Source of the DNA: Chara braunii
Lineage: Eukaryota > Streptophyta > Charophyceae > Charales > Characeae
Reading direction: 5' to 3'
Assembly (NCBI GenBank): GCA_003427395.1
Contig: BFEA01000172.1
Location: 1,118,186-1,174,100, forward strand
DNA length: 55,915 nt
The notes below the pieces were generated by a model. The model did no database searches. It was not told the origin of the DNA and was given only the letters and a program-made list of their open reading frames with translations. Positions 11,651 to 23,399 of the stretch are shown here, one piece after another. The position numbers and the translations under genes were made by a program. Each line of letters opens with the position of its first letter. Position 1 is the first letter of the stretch.

Positions 11651-11827
11651 CTTTTTCTTCATCTGCGGTGCCCTCGGCTGTTTGTATCATTCGCGGGGAA
11701 GCATCGATTGTGTGCGTGGATTGTGTGCATGGATTGTGTGCATGGATTGTGTGCAGTGCAATGTCGTGCGACCTTGATTGCTTGCATTGTTGGGGCGAGG
11801 ACAATTGCTATATACTGTTGTTGATCG

Positions 11828-12790
11828 TTGCACTTATGCCATGCAGGGCGCTTCACTATCGCTATGGAGATCTCTCACTGGATGACCCCGACAGTTTTGC
11901 GTGCACGAAAGGCGCACCCTTTCCCACCTTGCGCGCTACACGTCCGACGATGTCTGGGCCGCACAACCGTCGACGGTGCTAGTATTACAGACTTCGATTT
12001 CGATCCTTGGATGACAGTCATTCCGTTTATCGACAAACGTTTGAACTCCTATGAAGAGTGTAAGAGAGAGAACATGATGGCGACATGCCCGTGGGCGGGC
12101 GATTATGAGTTCGCCAATATGTTGGAATTTGGAAAACGTATTGTTGTGTCGTCCGATGTGTTGGGTCCCGTGCATTTGCGTCATTTGTGTAAAAAGTTGA
12201 AATTTAACCACCTTTTCGGTGTTCTAGATTGCGAATACTTGACAACCTCGCCGCGCACATGGTGTCGTATTATGAAGCAGGAGGTACTCGACTGTGCGCG
12301 ACATTCACAATTCCTCGATTAGTATCCATTGCGATCTCCGGGTTTGTCGCGTTCAGCAGTGTCATATTGTTGTGTGAGATTGCGTATGGGATGCTTCATC
12401 TTCTGTAAGGTCCTCTGCATTGCCTGTTCGGATAGGGCAAGGAACTTGACAGACGTTGTCGTGTATGTGTCCAGAAACGATTTGTCTATGTCCGGAAGGG
12501 ATATAAGTTTAGTTCAAAGAGAAGTCGATAGGAAACTGGATATCTTGGTCGGTGGCAAGGTGGAGGACGTCGGCGCTTTGCGCTTGGCGTGAGGTCGAGA
12601 TAAAAGTGGTTTCTATTCGGGATGCTATAAGCAGTTCTCTCGTCGGAAACTCCGGGTTCGTACGCATGACATACATTTCTGTGTTTGCTGAGAACTCTCT
12701 CGTCGATGAGCCGCAGCGACTGACCTTTGGATCGACACTTGGCATATTTGATGGCCGCAACAGCGGGAGAGTTCGCCATCGTCGATAGAT
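11828..12790 (+). pseudogene. Unrecognised reading frame, broken
   Basis: A protein-like frame (11828-12322) of mixed composition contains segments such as DFDFDPWMTVIPFIDKRL and SSDVLGPVHLRHLCKK. It stops at TAG (12320-12322) and continues in the same frame to 12592, then appears to shift into another frame that gives EVEIKVVSIRDAISSSLVG and continues to about 12787. I recognise no family. It lies between the satellite array and the large Ulp1 gene on the same strand and could be an upstream exon or a separate gene of the same element. The true start is unknown. The minus-strand frame over 12509-13141 looks less natural and was not chosen. Confidence 0.4.
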
Positions 12791-13182
12791 AACCATCGTC
12801 GATAGATAGCCTCCGCTGGATTTTTTCCTTCGTGTGATGCTTTCACAAGTTGTCGACACTATCGTCGTCGCTAGGTATTCTTCAACGTTCCCCTGGGTGC
12901 TTTCGCGATTTGTCGGTTCTGTCGTCGTCGTGGCTGGCGTTGTCCACACTAGGTGTTCTTCGGTTCTTCTGTTTGTCCGGCGCTTCCGGCGCCGTTTATT
13001 CGGTTCTTCTGTTTGTTCGGCGCTTCCGGTGCCAGCGCTTGCGCCGCTTGGGGAGCGCCGTTTTTCAATGGGATGAGACCGCTGTTGGGAGTTTTTTTTT
13101 TTTTTTGTGCGTTCAACAATGACACATCGCTGCCTTTCCATTTATTCAGATTGCATCTTCACGGACTTCACATTGAGCGAAG
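12791..13182. other. Non-coding spacer
   Basis: A short direct repeat (ATCGTCGATAGATA, near 12777-12809), related segments carrying GGTTCTTCTGTTTGT at about 12960 and 13001, and a T tract near 13093-13106. No gene recognised. Confidence 0.5.
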
Positions 13183-13330
13183 AGTACGCAGTGTCTGATT
13201 GTTGTTCTCATGTTGTGTTTTCTTACGAAAAATATGCAGTGTCTGATTGTTGTTCTCATGTTGTGTTTCCTCGCAAAAAATACGCAGTGTCTGATTGTTG
13301 TTCTCATTGTGTGTTTTCTTCTCCTGCTCA
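13183..13330. repeat. 48-bp tandem repeat, three copies
   Basis: GCAGTGTCTGATTGTTGTTC recurs at 13188, 13236 and 13284, a clean 48-base period with few differences. The period is divisible by three, so a short repetitive peptide frame runs through it. No evidence that it is translated. Confidence 0.93.
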
Positions 13331-13399
13331 TGTTTTTCGATATCCTAAAATCCGGAAATGAAGACAGATGAACGAAGACACATAAACCCCCGGCCTGTG

Positions 13400-14560
13400 A
13401 GAACTGGGGAGCTCCACTTGCGACCGTCGAGACGGACACAACCACGAGTTGAAGGGGCAGTGTCGTGTTCACGCGATATTGGTCTGCATTCGTCGTCGTG
13501 TCCGACTCGATCGTGCGAGTTGTTCTTCCATCACATCTCTCGTCTTCTGTTGTCGTGTTCGATTAGATCGTGCACGGAAGAGTGTGTGCGTCCTTACCCG
13601 GCCTCAGGCCCTGCGCTTACCGCCGTCGAATCGGATACGACCATGAGTTGAAGGGACAGTGTCGTGGTCGCGCAATGTTGCCCCGCTTTCATGCTCATGT
13701 CCGACGAGAACGTGCAGGTCGTTCGCCCACGACATCTGTCGTCCACTGTTTGTCGTGTTCGACATGATAGTCGCCGGACAGTACGTGCATATTTCGGTGA
13801 CCTCATGACGTCCACTTCCTACCGTCGAGTCGGACACGACGACGAGTTGAAGGGACACTGTGGCCGTCACGCTGTATTGCCCCGCTATTGTCCTCGTGTC
13901 TGACTCGACCGTGCAGGTTGTTCGCCCAGCACATATCTAGTGCTCTGTTTGTTGAGTTCGACACGCTGTTCAGCACACACGTCTTTGCCCGCCCTCGTGA
14001 CGTGCACTCAGGACCTGCGCTTACCAACGTCGTCTGACTCGACCGTGTAGGTTGTTCGCCCAGCACATATCCAGTGCTCTGTTTGTTGAGTTTGACACGC
14101 TGTTTAACACACACGTCTTTGCCCGCCCTCGTGACGTGCACTCAGGACCTGCGCTTACCAACGTCAAGTCGGACACGACCACGAGTTGAAGGGACAGTGT
14201 CGTGGTCACTCGACATTGCCCCGCTTTCATGCTCGTGTACGGCTCGACAGTGCACGCTCTGTTTGTCGAGTTCGACACGATGGTCGTCCAGTGTCCCGCT
14301 CCTGTTGTTGGCCCAACACATCTCCAGTGCTTTGTTTGTCGAGTTCGACACGCTGTTCAACACACACGTCTTTGCCCGCCCTCATGACGTGTACTCAAGA
14401 CCTGCGCTTACCAACGTCGAGTCGGACACGACCACGAGTTGAAGGGACAGTGTCGTGGTCACTCGACATTGCCCCGCTTTCATGCTCGTGTACGACTCGA
14501 CAGTGAGCGCTCTGTTTGTCGAGTTCGACACGATGGTCGTCCAGTGTCCCGCTGCTGTTG
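13400..14560. repeat. Long-period tandem repeat, five copies, 200-340 bp apart
   Basis: The block GAGTTGAAGGGACAGTGTCG (with variants) recurs at about 13447, 13647, 13847, 14184 and 14437. It is usually preceded by GTCGAGTCGGACACGAC and followed by a TTGCCCCGC or ATGCTCGTGT segment. Several copies also share TTTGCCCGCCCTCRTGACGT and TGTTTGTCGAGTTCGACACG. The GTCGAGTCGGACACGA core is a variant of the 18-bp satellite unit, so this array seems built around that motif. Confidence 0.85.
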
Positions 14561-17500
14561 TTGCATGTTCTTGTCTAATGTTGTTTTCGATTTCTATGGT
14601 GTTTGCGCATCTGCAAGGCAATGACTGCGTTCGCACTTGTGCGTTTTCTTTCAGCTGCGACTATCCTCTCAAGATGGATCGGGAGGGGAAGCCAAGCAAA
14701 CGACGTGCTAGTAGAAGTTCCGGGAGCATGGAGGAATCTCCGAAAAAAACAAAGGGGACACCAACCGATGGCATGGGGACTGAGGAGACACCAAGGTCTA
14801 AGGGCCAACGAACCCCGGTGCTGCGGGGTGCACCTTCTATGGGCACTCCTTCCACTCGTGTTCGCGGTTCTGGACCGGATATGGCTATGTTGATGAGTGG
14901 CAGACCTGCGGGTCAAGAAGAGGTGACTGGTGGTCGGCAGGGGAAATCTGCGGTAGACGTTGTGCCCAGGCGTAAAAGGTCTGGTGAAATGTCTGTAGCA
15001 GGTGTGGGAGACAAGGTGTCTGTCATCAACCACAAAAACAAGTTCTGGATGTTGGACTGGGTGGGTGAAATTGGGGAACCCTCCAGTGGACTGGTTCTGT
15101 ACGTGGTGATCAAAGATAACATTGTACCGATTGGCGGTGTGGTGAAGTGGAGTGGACGAGGTACACTATTGGCCATGTTGGAGTTGACGATGGTCCTTAA
15201 CGCTAAAGGTCAGCGGATGACAAATGTCAAACGCGTTGCTCTTCGCTAGGCCAAACACGCTGGATACGGCAAGACGCTTTTTGATATTTTCAATCCGCCA
15301 GGGATGAGGAAATTGACGTTGCCAGATTTTCCATCGGTTTTCGCATTCTTCGATAGTAATGTGGTCGCAGGGCAGGAGCCGGTGGCGCATGCTGAAGACC
15401 GCATATCTAAGCCGAAAAGTGTGCTTTCGTCATCCTTGGAGGCGGCTCCCTCGTCGAGACCTCTCACTATAGGTGTTCACCCTCCACGGTCCCTTCGGAC
15501 TCTAATTGCTGCAATGCGAGTTCCGAAATCTGGGCAGATTGGGGAGAAAGGTCCGTGTCGCGGCCAAATCATGTGGTCAGCCCCTGTGAAGTCCAGAACA
15601 ACATCAACCAAGGAACCCTTTTCCGTGGTCCGCCCAATGCGTTGTGACTTTGCCGTGCCAAGCCGTGCTGAGGGGGGGCCGCAATATTTTGGAGATGACG
15701 ACGAGGAGAACAACGAGGAAGATTCAGAGCGCGATGGAGAACGCGAAGAATATGAGGAGGGTGGCGATGAGAAAGGAAAGCGTGAGGAAGAACAGGAAGG
15801 AGAGAGTGGATAGACTATTAGCGAGAGGGGTGGCGAAGTAGAGGGTGGTCTGGGGATGGAATATGAGGGTGAAGGGCAAGAAGAGGAAACGACCAGCGGG
15901 GAGGACATGAAGATGTGCATCAGGGTCGCGAACGAGAGCAACAACTCCCGCTAGGACATGGACATTGGGGGCGCGGGGGAATGAATCACGAAATGATGGT
16001 CGTAACGCATGTCGATGCAGCACGGCTAGCTGAGAAGAAGAGGAAGATCAGGCAAGAGAGGAGAAGTGCTTTGGACAGTAAGAGAACCAAGCAGGAGGGG
16101 GGTCACAAACGCAAGTTGAAACTGCTGCTAATGGATGAGGCAGTCCAGCGTACGCGGGAGGCTGAGGAGGCCACGAAGAAAAAACGGCAGCCAAGGAAAA
16201 ACGCAGCGAAGGGAGGTGTGATGGAAAAAACTTCAATTTTCCCAGCGGACCACCCGCAGTCAGATGAAGACGTTGTGGGCAAGACAGTCACAAGTCCGCC
16301 AAGTTTGCAGATTCTGCCGCCGGGAAACTCTTCTGGTCATCTGGGCAAAGGCTTCTTCCTTGAGTTCGACGAGAATGGTAACCAGAGGCCGAACATGCAG
16401 TTCATTTCTGTCAAGTTTGACAGGATTCTGGATATCCCTGACGAGGAGTTCACATATAATCAACGCTTTCTCGGCTAGCAGCATGTTGATGACATTTACG
16501 ACACAATGGTTGAATCGGGTGAGGCAGCTATCAGAGAGAGAACGACCGGAGCAGTCAGGGTGAATGTATATACGTTATATGAGAAGTCTATCCTTTTGTT
16601 GGTTGGGCTACATGATACAATGCATACTAACGCTTCCAGAACAAATGTGAGAGCAAGAAGAGTGACACCCAATGAATTCGATCTCCAATCCGTGCGCAAA
16701 TACTACTGGTACCCTCTCAGCGGTCAACATAATGTTGCAGCGGCAAGAAAATGTTTTCAAGAGCGCCTTGACATCGCCTGTGAGCTCCGTTTGGATTACT
16801 AGACTGCAAGGCCTGTTTACTATCCGGATAAGAGCATAGATAATTACGGCGCCTTGAGCACTTTCCAGAATGCGAAGGATGAATGAAATACTCCTCCACA
16901 CCAGCTTGTTGTCATTCAAGACATACGAAAGTTGTGGTTGTCATCCAGTCGTCCTGATGCTAAAGACAGATCTGCTGCAGACGCCAAAAATGCGGAGTAC
17001 AGAAAGTTTGCGGCGAAGGCTCCACACTTGACCGGGATTGATCATTTGGTTACTATGTCGCTTAAGCAATGGGCCAAGGAGTGGTCCGACTTCCTCGGGC
17101 CTTACATGATATTAGCAAAGGCGACAGAAGAAGTCTTCGACAAGGTGCAACAAGTGTATGCTGCTTGGGAAAGTGAACAATTGTCGGGGAGAGATGCTGT
17201 GAAGCCTGCCACCAAAAGGTGAATCGGGGAAAGCGCCGAGACCTGGACCCGAATTCGAGTTGAAAAATGGAGTCAGAGTTCCAGTACACTAGATTCAGGG
17301 TACTAAAGGACCTGGTTACCTCGTGGATGTGCACAATCCGGATGTCAGAGCATGGAAGGCTATGTTTACGTTGGGGAGGCGTGAGCGGCTTCAACTGTTG
17401 CGAGACATTCTCGTAGGCAATGTCATATTGCCTCCAAAGCTAAGTAAAGCTGCTCAAAGTGTCGGGAAACATTCAATGGAGATATACGTGGAAATGGTGA

Positions 17501-17889
17501 AGCAGGAAACAACCATGTTGAGAATGTTTCACTACTTTGTCTTCATTTCTGACCCTCTCAAGAAGCCGTCAGAGTGGAAGGAACCATTCTTCGACAACCT
17601 TTATGATGTGTTCGATAACTATCGTGATCAAAGACTGATATCCGAGAGGTGGATCAACCAACGATAGAAGTTCAAAGACATGAGCTGGGTGCGGTCATTT
17701 CCGGCTACACTTGGAGGAGAGGACGAGAAAGGAGAAGAGGGCTTCAGGAAAACAAAATCGCTTGCAAAAAAATGTCCCGAGGAGTTTATTCAATTTGTCA
17801 ACAAGTTGTTGCGCAGATCCGAAACCGGGGGTTCGCAAACATTCGTATGTCGGGACAAACGAAATATATATATTTCTAGAAACAGAACG

Positions 17890-18850
17890 TGAAGTCTGTC
17901 TTCGTACCTTTCCAATGTGAACCGAGCGATGTTTCAGACGAGATGGATTGCAAGGAGATGTATAGAGTCGTCAGACATCAGACGTGTCACACAGCCGTCC
18001 TAGATTTGTGCAGCCCAACCTAGATGGGTATGTGGACTGAACAAGTGTTTGATGGGCTCTGGAAGTTTATGGGAAAACTTAACGGCGAGTATTGGACATT
18101 GTTGTGCTTCGTTCTACGTTCTTGTGAGTTCACATTCTTCAGGCGAATTGTGAGATGAGACATTCACTTGGATCTTCTGAAATGGACTCGTCAACAACAA
18201 ACAAAGGGGAAATTTACATATAAGGTTGCAAACTTGCCTTTGGAGGATGCAGACAGAATGATGATCATCATGTACTCTAACGACGGGGATTATCATCGCA
18301 ACATTATTCCTTTGTTTGAAGATATTCAAGTTGCAGGTCCATCATCTAGCGAGCAGGTGGCTGACATATCGGCACTTGTGCGGAGAGAGAGAAAACCGAA
18401 GATGTTGACTGATATCATGGAGAAGAACTTTCCGCCAACAAAGTGGAAAATGACAAGTATGGAACCAAATGAGAAAGTTGTCTATGATGGTATGGAAAGG
18501 GCGCCGAATGCGATAGTGGAGACATTGGAGCATTTTTGTCCTGCGGATGAGGTTGTCGTTTTCCTGGGAAAAAAGGTCATGCGGCGTTGGTTTGGGATTT
18601 GTTAAAGAGTCACCGTCATTGCATTGTACTGGAAGGGAAGGGTATGACGTTCGAGTTCCTCACCCAGTTCATCAACAAGATGGTCGGAACTCGAGATTAC
18701 TTCGCCAAATTTATTAAGCCGCTTCCTCGACATAATGAAGGGTGTGATCTCGTCCACAAAGTTGGTCAAAACATTGTCAATATTTGAGATTTTCTTTTCG
18801 AAACAAAGCCGCAAAAGAGAGGGGAACGTACTTATGTCTTCAGAAGAAGA
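17890..18850 (+). other. Possible SAM-methyltransferase-like segment inside the large gene
   Basis: Two short stretches suggest a beta-class N4/N6-type methyltransferase order. First comes HTAVLDLCSP (about 17983-18018), standing where a D-P-P-Y-like motif IV would be. About 180 codons later come a VVVFLGK segment and then ALVWDLLKSHRHCIVLEGK, reminiscent of motif I (F-x-G-x-G) and its following strand and acidic residue. The second stretch is split by a frame change at an A run near 18570. No canonical catalytic motif is intact, so this is a suggestion rather than an assignment. Stops at about 18021 and 18154 also interrupt the region. Confidence 0.3.
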
Positions 18851-19789
18851 AAAGTGGAGACGCTTTTGAGGGGTTATCATAAAGCACCATCGGAGAAGGA
18901 AGTTGCATTTCTTGACCGTTTGGAGATAATGTACTTCGACCAACAAATCGGGGTGTTTACTATCGCAAGTTATGCAACTTGTTTTGAGAATGGTGAGGAC
19001 TTTAATGTCGAGGACTCGGAAGAAGAAAGTGTTGATGACACTTTGCAAGCGGCTTTGACAGATGAGAGGCAAATAACTTGTAGCTCGGCTTCGCAGAAGA
19101 TGGGTGTTCCAGGCACATCGTTCGGTTCTGGAGGAGCTTTAAGTATGGCGGTTTCAACGGATCCGTTGATGACTCGTCCGTTGACTTCTTCTATTGTTAC
19201 ACCTACTCAGATGGCGGGCAATACGATGACGGTATCATCCAGAGGCATTCTGGATCTGAAGGTTCAAGCAATGCTCTCCCCGGAGTTATTGGCAAGTCTG
19301 TCAGTATTTGCAAACAACCCAAGTACTGTTTTGGAATTCCTACGCTCTCGAACTCCACAACAACCTCCATCTGATGAGCCTTTGGAGCACCAGATTGGAG
19401 ACAGAATCCCTGCGGACATTGCGCAGCTTCCGGGACCTATTGTATGTCGACACAATCATACGGTAATGGATGATGACACATGGGGTCATCACATTATATG
19501 GCACCCCCAACACTTCCAACCTGCATTGGCGAGAGGAAGTGGGTTATAGTTATAAAAGAAGAAAGGGAGTGGCAATTTTGCCTTCACAGGCGTATGTCAG
19601 AATCAAACTTTCTCAAACACGCCTATAATCAGATTGGCAAGCGACTCCTGCGACTTAATCCGGAGGTTTCTCAATCAAGACTAGATGTAAGAAGAGAAGA
19701 AATTTTCCAAGAGTTCTAAACATCGCAGTGACTCGAGTATCTGGAAGAGTTCTATGATAGAGGAACCAGCCCGGCTTATGGATATAATT

Positions 19790-20920
19790 GGCATGTCGAA
19801 GAAGATCTTGAGCACAGAGAAGGGGAGAGGAAAGGAGCAAGCGGCGGCGGTGCGCATGGCAAGGGATCCGAATCAAGCGGAGGTGCGCATGGCAAAGGAT
19901 TGAGATCGAGGAGCGGTGCAAGTGGCAAGGGTCCGGGACCAAGGGACGGTGCAAGCGGCAAGGACGTAAGTCGTGGGGAACTGCAAAAAAACAAAAGGTC
20001 TCAGGGGCGTCAAGCAACAGAGGGCAAGGGATCAGGATCAAGCGGCGGTGGGCATGGCAAGGGATCGGGATTGAGCGTGGGTGCAAGTGCGGAGGGTTCG
20101 GCAACAAGCGTCGGTGCAAGCGGCAAGGGCATAAGTCGTGGTGAACTACGAAAACCCGAAATGTCTCACGGGCCTAAAGAAACAGAGCGCAAGGGATCAG
20201 GATCAAGCGGCGGTGGTGCGCATGGGAAGAGGTCGGTATCGGACGGCGGTGCAAGTGGCAAGGCTTCGGGACCAAGCGAAGGGTCCCACGGTCGAGTCGA
20301 ACACGACAGTGGGCCAGCATTGGAGCGTTCTCGGCTTGACCAAGCGAAGAAACTCACGGTCGAGTTGAACCCGAAAGTGGGATCGTCCCACGGTCGAGTC
20401 AAACATGACAGTGGCCCAACATTGAAGCGCTCCCGGCTTGACCAAGCGAAGAAACTCACGGTCGAGTCGAACCCGATAGTGGGATCGGGATTGATCGACG
20501 TTGCAACTGGCAAGGCTTCAGGACCAAGAGGCGGTAGTTCAACTGTTGGCGGTATTTCACCTATCAAAGGGTCACACAGTCGAGTAAAACATGGCAGTCG
20601 TCCAACATTGCAGCGCTCCCGGCTTGACCAAGCGAAGAAACTCACGGTCGAGTCCAACCCGACAGCGGGATCGGGATCGATCGCCGGTGCAAGTGGCAAG
20701 ACTTCGGGACCAAGCGACGGTGGTTCAACTGCCGGCAGTGTTTCACCTGTCAAAGGGTCACACGGTCGAGTCGAACACGACAATGGTCCACTATTGGAGC
20801 GCTCCCAGCTTGACCAAGCGGAGAAACTCGTGGTCGAGTCCAACCCGACACTGGAATGGGGATCGATCGCTGGTGCAAGTGCCAAGGCTTGGGGACGAAA
20901 AGGTGGTGTAAGTGGCAAGG
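19790..20920 (+). repeat. In-frame repeat linker of the large gene
   Basis: From 19830 the frame encodes Gly/Ser/Lys-rich repeats of the GASGKG type. Between 20280 and 20860 it carries longer repeats at about 20288, 20392, 20577 and 20761, each starting SHGRVEHDSGP or a variant and containing RSRLDQAKKLTVESNP. At DNA level each unit contains GGTCGAGTCGAACACGA, the core of the 18-bp satellite at 10.4-11.65 kb. The linker stays in frame through this whole stretch. Confidence 0.85.
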
Positions 20921-21370
20921 ACATAAGTCCAGCTGACCAAGTTTGGGGGACCACGATGTTAGTGGGCGACAGTGTCACTATGAAAGTGGATATTACTGGT
21001 ACACTCACGGAATTACAGATGTCGTCGTCGACGATGCCAGCCGAAGTAAATACTTTGTCGGAGGAAGTTGAAGAACTCTCTCCGGATACAAAAATTGGAA
21101 ATGCGACTGCAGGTGTAAGCGACACTTTTGAAGGCGTATAAGAGGAAGAAACTCTTCATGTACAGAGCATCGAAGAAGATGAAGGACATCTAGTACTAAG
21201 TACACCGGAGCAATGTACACTTGTACAACCTCAACAAACGCTTGAACAACCTCAAACACCACAGTCTGCTAACCTTGTGATAGCTATCGAGGAATCTCCT
21301 ATTACGCTATTGCATATGAAAGGTGTAACAGAAGCTCGTGTTGAAGAGAAACTGAGAGCTAGCCATCGAG

Positions 21371-21653
21371 GTGAGCACTTTCTTATCTTAGGAGGAATAT
21401 CTAATACTATATGCGGATTAATGGGTACATCACATGCACTCATCTCCCTTATGTGTCATAGTGTTAATCCCTCATATGTATTGTTTTTTTACCTGGCTTT
21501 GCAACTGTACGTTTACTGAAGAGAAAAACTGCAATATCATGTATTTTGTATAAACTGCAATTATCATATATTTTGTATTGGTATTCATGTGTCAGTTTCA
21601 ATAATGGAAAATCGAACTTGAACTCATAATGTTTTATCTTGTCAGTCATGCAG
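21371..21653 (+). other. Spliceosomal intron (GT-AG) in the large gene
   Basis: The donor is G|GTGAGC at 21370/21371 and the acceptor TCATGCAG|GG at 21653/21654. Joining them makes a GGG codon from one base plus two bases and keeps the frame open on both sides. The 283-base body is AT-rich and full of stops. A second intron probably ends at 22041 (TATGCAG|TG), but its donor is not clear; the exon before it ends in a TGA at 21944-21946. Confidence 0.65.
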
Positions 21654-22041
21654 GGCGACGAAAAGAACTGTGGAAAACGACACATGAACACTTGCAAAGG
21701 AAGAGAGATAAAAATATCATTCGTCGTGGCTTGCAAGCTTTATCAACTTTGCCGTTGTTGCCCAAAAATGAGAGAATAAGTCGTACACCCATGATATTTC
21801 CATCTACGAAGCCAACTGCTCTAAGGTTGTTTGAAGCTGTTGGAATAAGCCTCACAGAAGGGAAGAAATTGCATCGCGCAGGTTGCAGTTTATCTGTTAT
21901 GGATAGCAACACTGATAGCGAGACAGATAGACAATCAGCAACATGAGCTCATGTCTATGTCGTATATCAGTTAACGAAAAGTCTCTTTTTGTATGAAGTC
22001 TTAGTCGTTCTATTGTTGTTTATATGTGTGTTTGTATGCAG

Positions 22042-22843
22042 TGCATGACCCTTCGTTCCGGATTCCTTTAGCAACAGTACACCTTACTGTAGAAGAAAAG
22101 GAGTATCTTGAAATGATTACTGGCAACACTGAAGACAATGAAGAATACGACATTGTTGATTACAAGGGGAGGTGGAAGGTGAAAAATAAAGACATCATGG
22201 TCGTCGTCGAGGATGGGGAATGATTAAATGATGAAGTCGTCAATTTATACCTGCTAGTCGTTCAGATCACCAATGACTACATCAAGGTGGATTTGACATG
22301 TGCAGAAGTGGCAAGAGATGAAAGTTATTGTAGCATTCCGTCTGTGCATATTCTAAATTCTTTTTTCTTTCATAGATTGTCAAAGGCTCAGTCAATTGAA
22401 ATCGCATACTTCGAAGACATGAGATGGGTGAAGGATATAAATCTTTTCGATTTTGACTTAGTAATTATCCCTCTCAATTTCGGAAATCATTGGGTCTTAA
22501 CTTATGTCAGTATAGATCGTTTGAGTGTAAATTCCGCCTCGTAGACTCTCTCCATCGTGTTGACTATGGTCCAATCCTTGAACTTTTGACAGGTTTTTTC
22601 AGACAGGAGTTTCATCGACAAAATCTTCATGAAAAATATCATGTGGAGGAGCCTACATCGTACTTTGATACATCAGTAGATGGGATTTCTGCTCAAGAGG
22701 ATCCTTATAGTTGTGGTTATTTTATGTTAGGTTTTGCATCTTTGCTTGCAAAATGTCACTTCCCTTCATTCGCTTTCTCACAAGATAGTATTCCTGATAT
22801 GAGACTCAGAATAGCACTTGACATTTTGTGCATGGTTATGTAG
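22042..22843 (+). pseudogene. Ulp1/SENP (C48) cysteine protease domain, C-terminus of the large gene
   Basis: The domain starts just before LNDEVVNLYL (22224 onward), the usual entry strand of Ulp1 proteases; the preceding conserved Trp position is a TGA here (22221-22223). The catalytic His is in GNHWVLTYV (His codon 22488-22490), Asp in RLVDSLH (22544-22546), the oxyanion-hole Gln in AQEDPYS (22694-22696) and the nucleophile Cys in YSCGYFMLGF (22712-22714). All four are still present. A frame change between about 22515 and 22535 separates the His part from the Asp/Cys part. The family removes SUMO or related modifiers; in transposons its role is not settled. The frame ends at TAG 22841. Confidence 0.8.
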
Positions 22844-22879
22844 GAAAATCAATGAAAAATTCAGATTCTAGGTTCGGAA

Positions 22880-23145
22880 AAATGAGGTTGACATGTTTAC
22901 TGAGTGTGAAAATTCCAGGTGAAAATTTGTATTGTAGGCAGTTTTGAAAATATGTTGTATAATGACATTTCTGACAACTTTTCATCAGTTATTGATGAGG
23001 TTGACATGTTTTACTAAGTGAAATGTTTACTGAGTGGATTGACATTTGGACAATGCTTGTGTATGTGTGAACATTCGAGGTGAAAATTTGTGTTTTTTTC
23101 TGAAAATATGTTGTGTAATGACATTTCGTTCAACAACTTTCATGT
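22880..23145. repeat. Tandem repeat downstream of the Ulp1 gene
   Basis: Two copies of roughly 120-145 bases begin GAGGTTGACATGTTT (about 22884 and 22997). Both contain GGTGAAAATTTGT, a GAAAATATGTTGT block, TAATGACATTTC and CAACTTT. The second copy has an insertion. It could be 3' untranslated or terminal sequence of the element. Confidence 0.8.
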
Positions 23146-23399
23146 ATAACCATTGTTTTCTCGTTGTTTTATTTATTTTTCACTCAGTTCTTTGTGTCAT
23201 TTTACAATTAAAATAAAAAGTGAACATGAAAACAATTTCACTTTTAATGAAAACACCGTTACCGCTAGTACACGGTCCCAGCCTTGCAGAAAGTATTTGT
23301 TGCCACAAGCAAAACTTAGAGGTGCCATGCCACCAGGGGCACAGTTGAAAAAAGGAAATCGGCGGCCTCTGACGAGTGGTGTGGGTTTCATGTTGACAC

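Larger units (their letters stand above)
14674..22843 (+). pseudogene. Very large decayed gene: charged N-terminus, possible methyltransferase-like segment, repeat linker, Ulp1 protease
   Basis: The start is ATG 14674, just after a pyrimidine-rich TTTCTTTCAG that looks like a splice acceptor. The coding frame can be followed for 8 kb as consecutive pieces: 14674-15813, 15915-17222, 17323-17892, about 17893-18600, 18587-19549, 19480-21370, 21654-21946 and 22042-22843. Most interruptions between same-frame pieces are single nonsense codons (15247, 16476, 16800, 16884, 17290, 17665, 18785, 19717, 19729, 21139, 22221). The others are frame changes, for example one base near 17220 and an A-run near 18570. 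Parts in order: basic and acidic low-complexity N-terminus (acidic run 15690-15810), Lys/Arg-rich coiled region (16015-16210), a long region of unknown fold, a possible methyltransferase-like part, a Gly/Ser repeat linker, and Ulp1. C48 proteases occur in several plant and fungal DNA transposons, so a mobile-element origin is likely. The gene is clearly non-functional as read. Confidence 0.65.

Noticed and set aside
10152-11660. Long open frames on both strands with DRRVEH or TIVESN repeats
   Set aside because: They are translations of the 18-bp satellite; any frame stays open because the period is divisible by three.
12509-13141. Minus-strand 210-residue frame
   Set aside because: Arg/Thr-rich composition typical of a shadow frame; plus-strand pieces look more protein-like.
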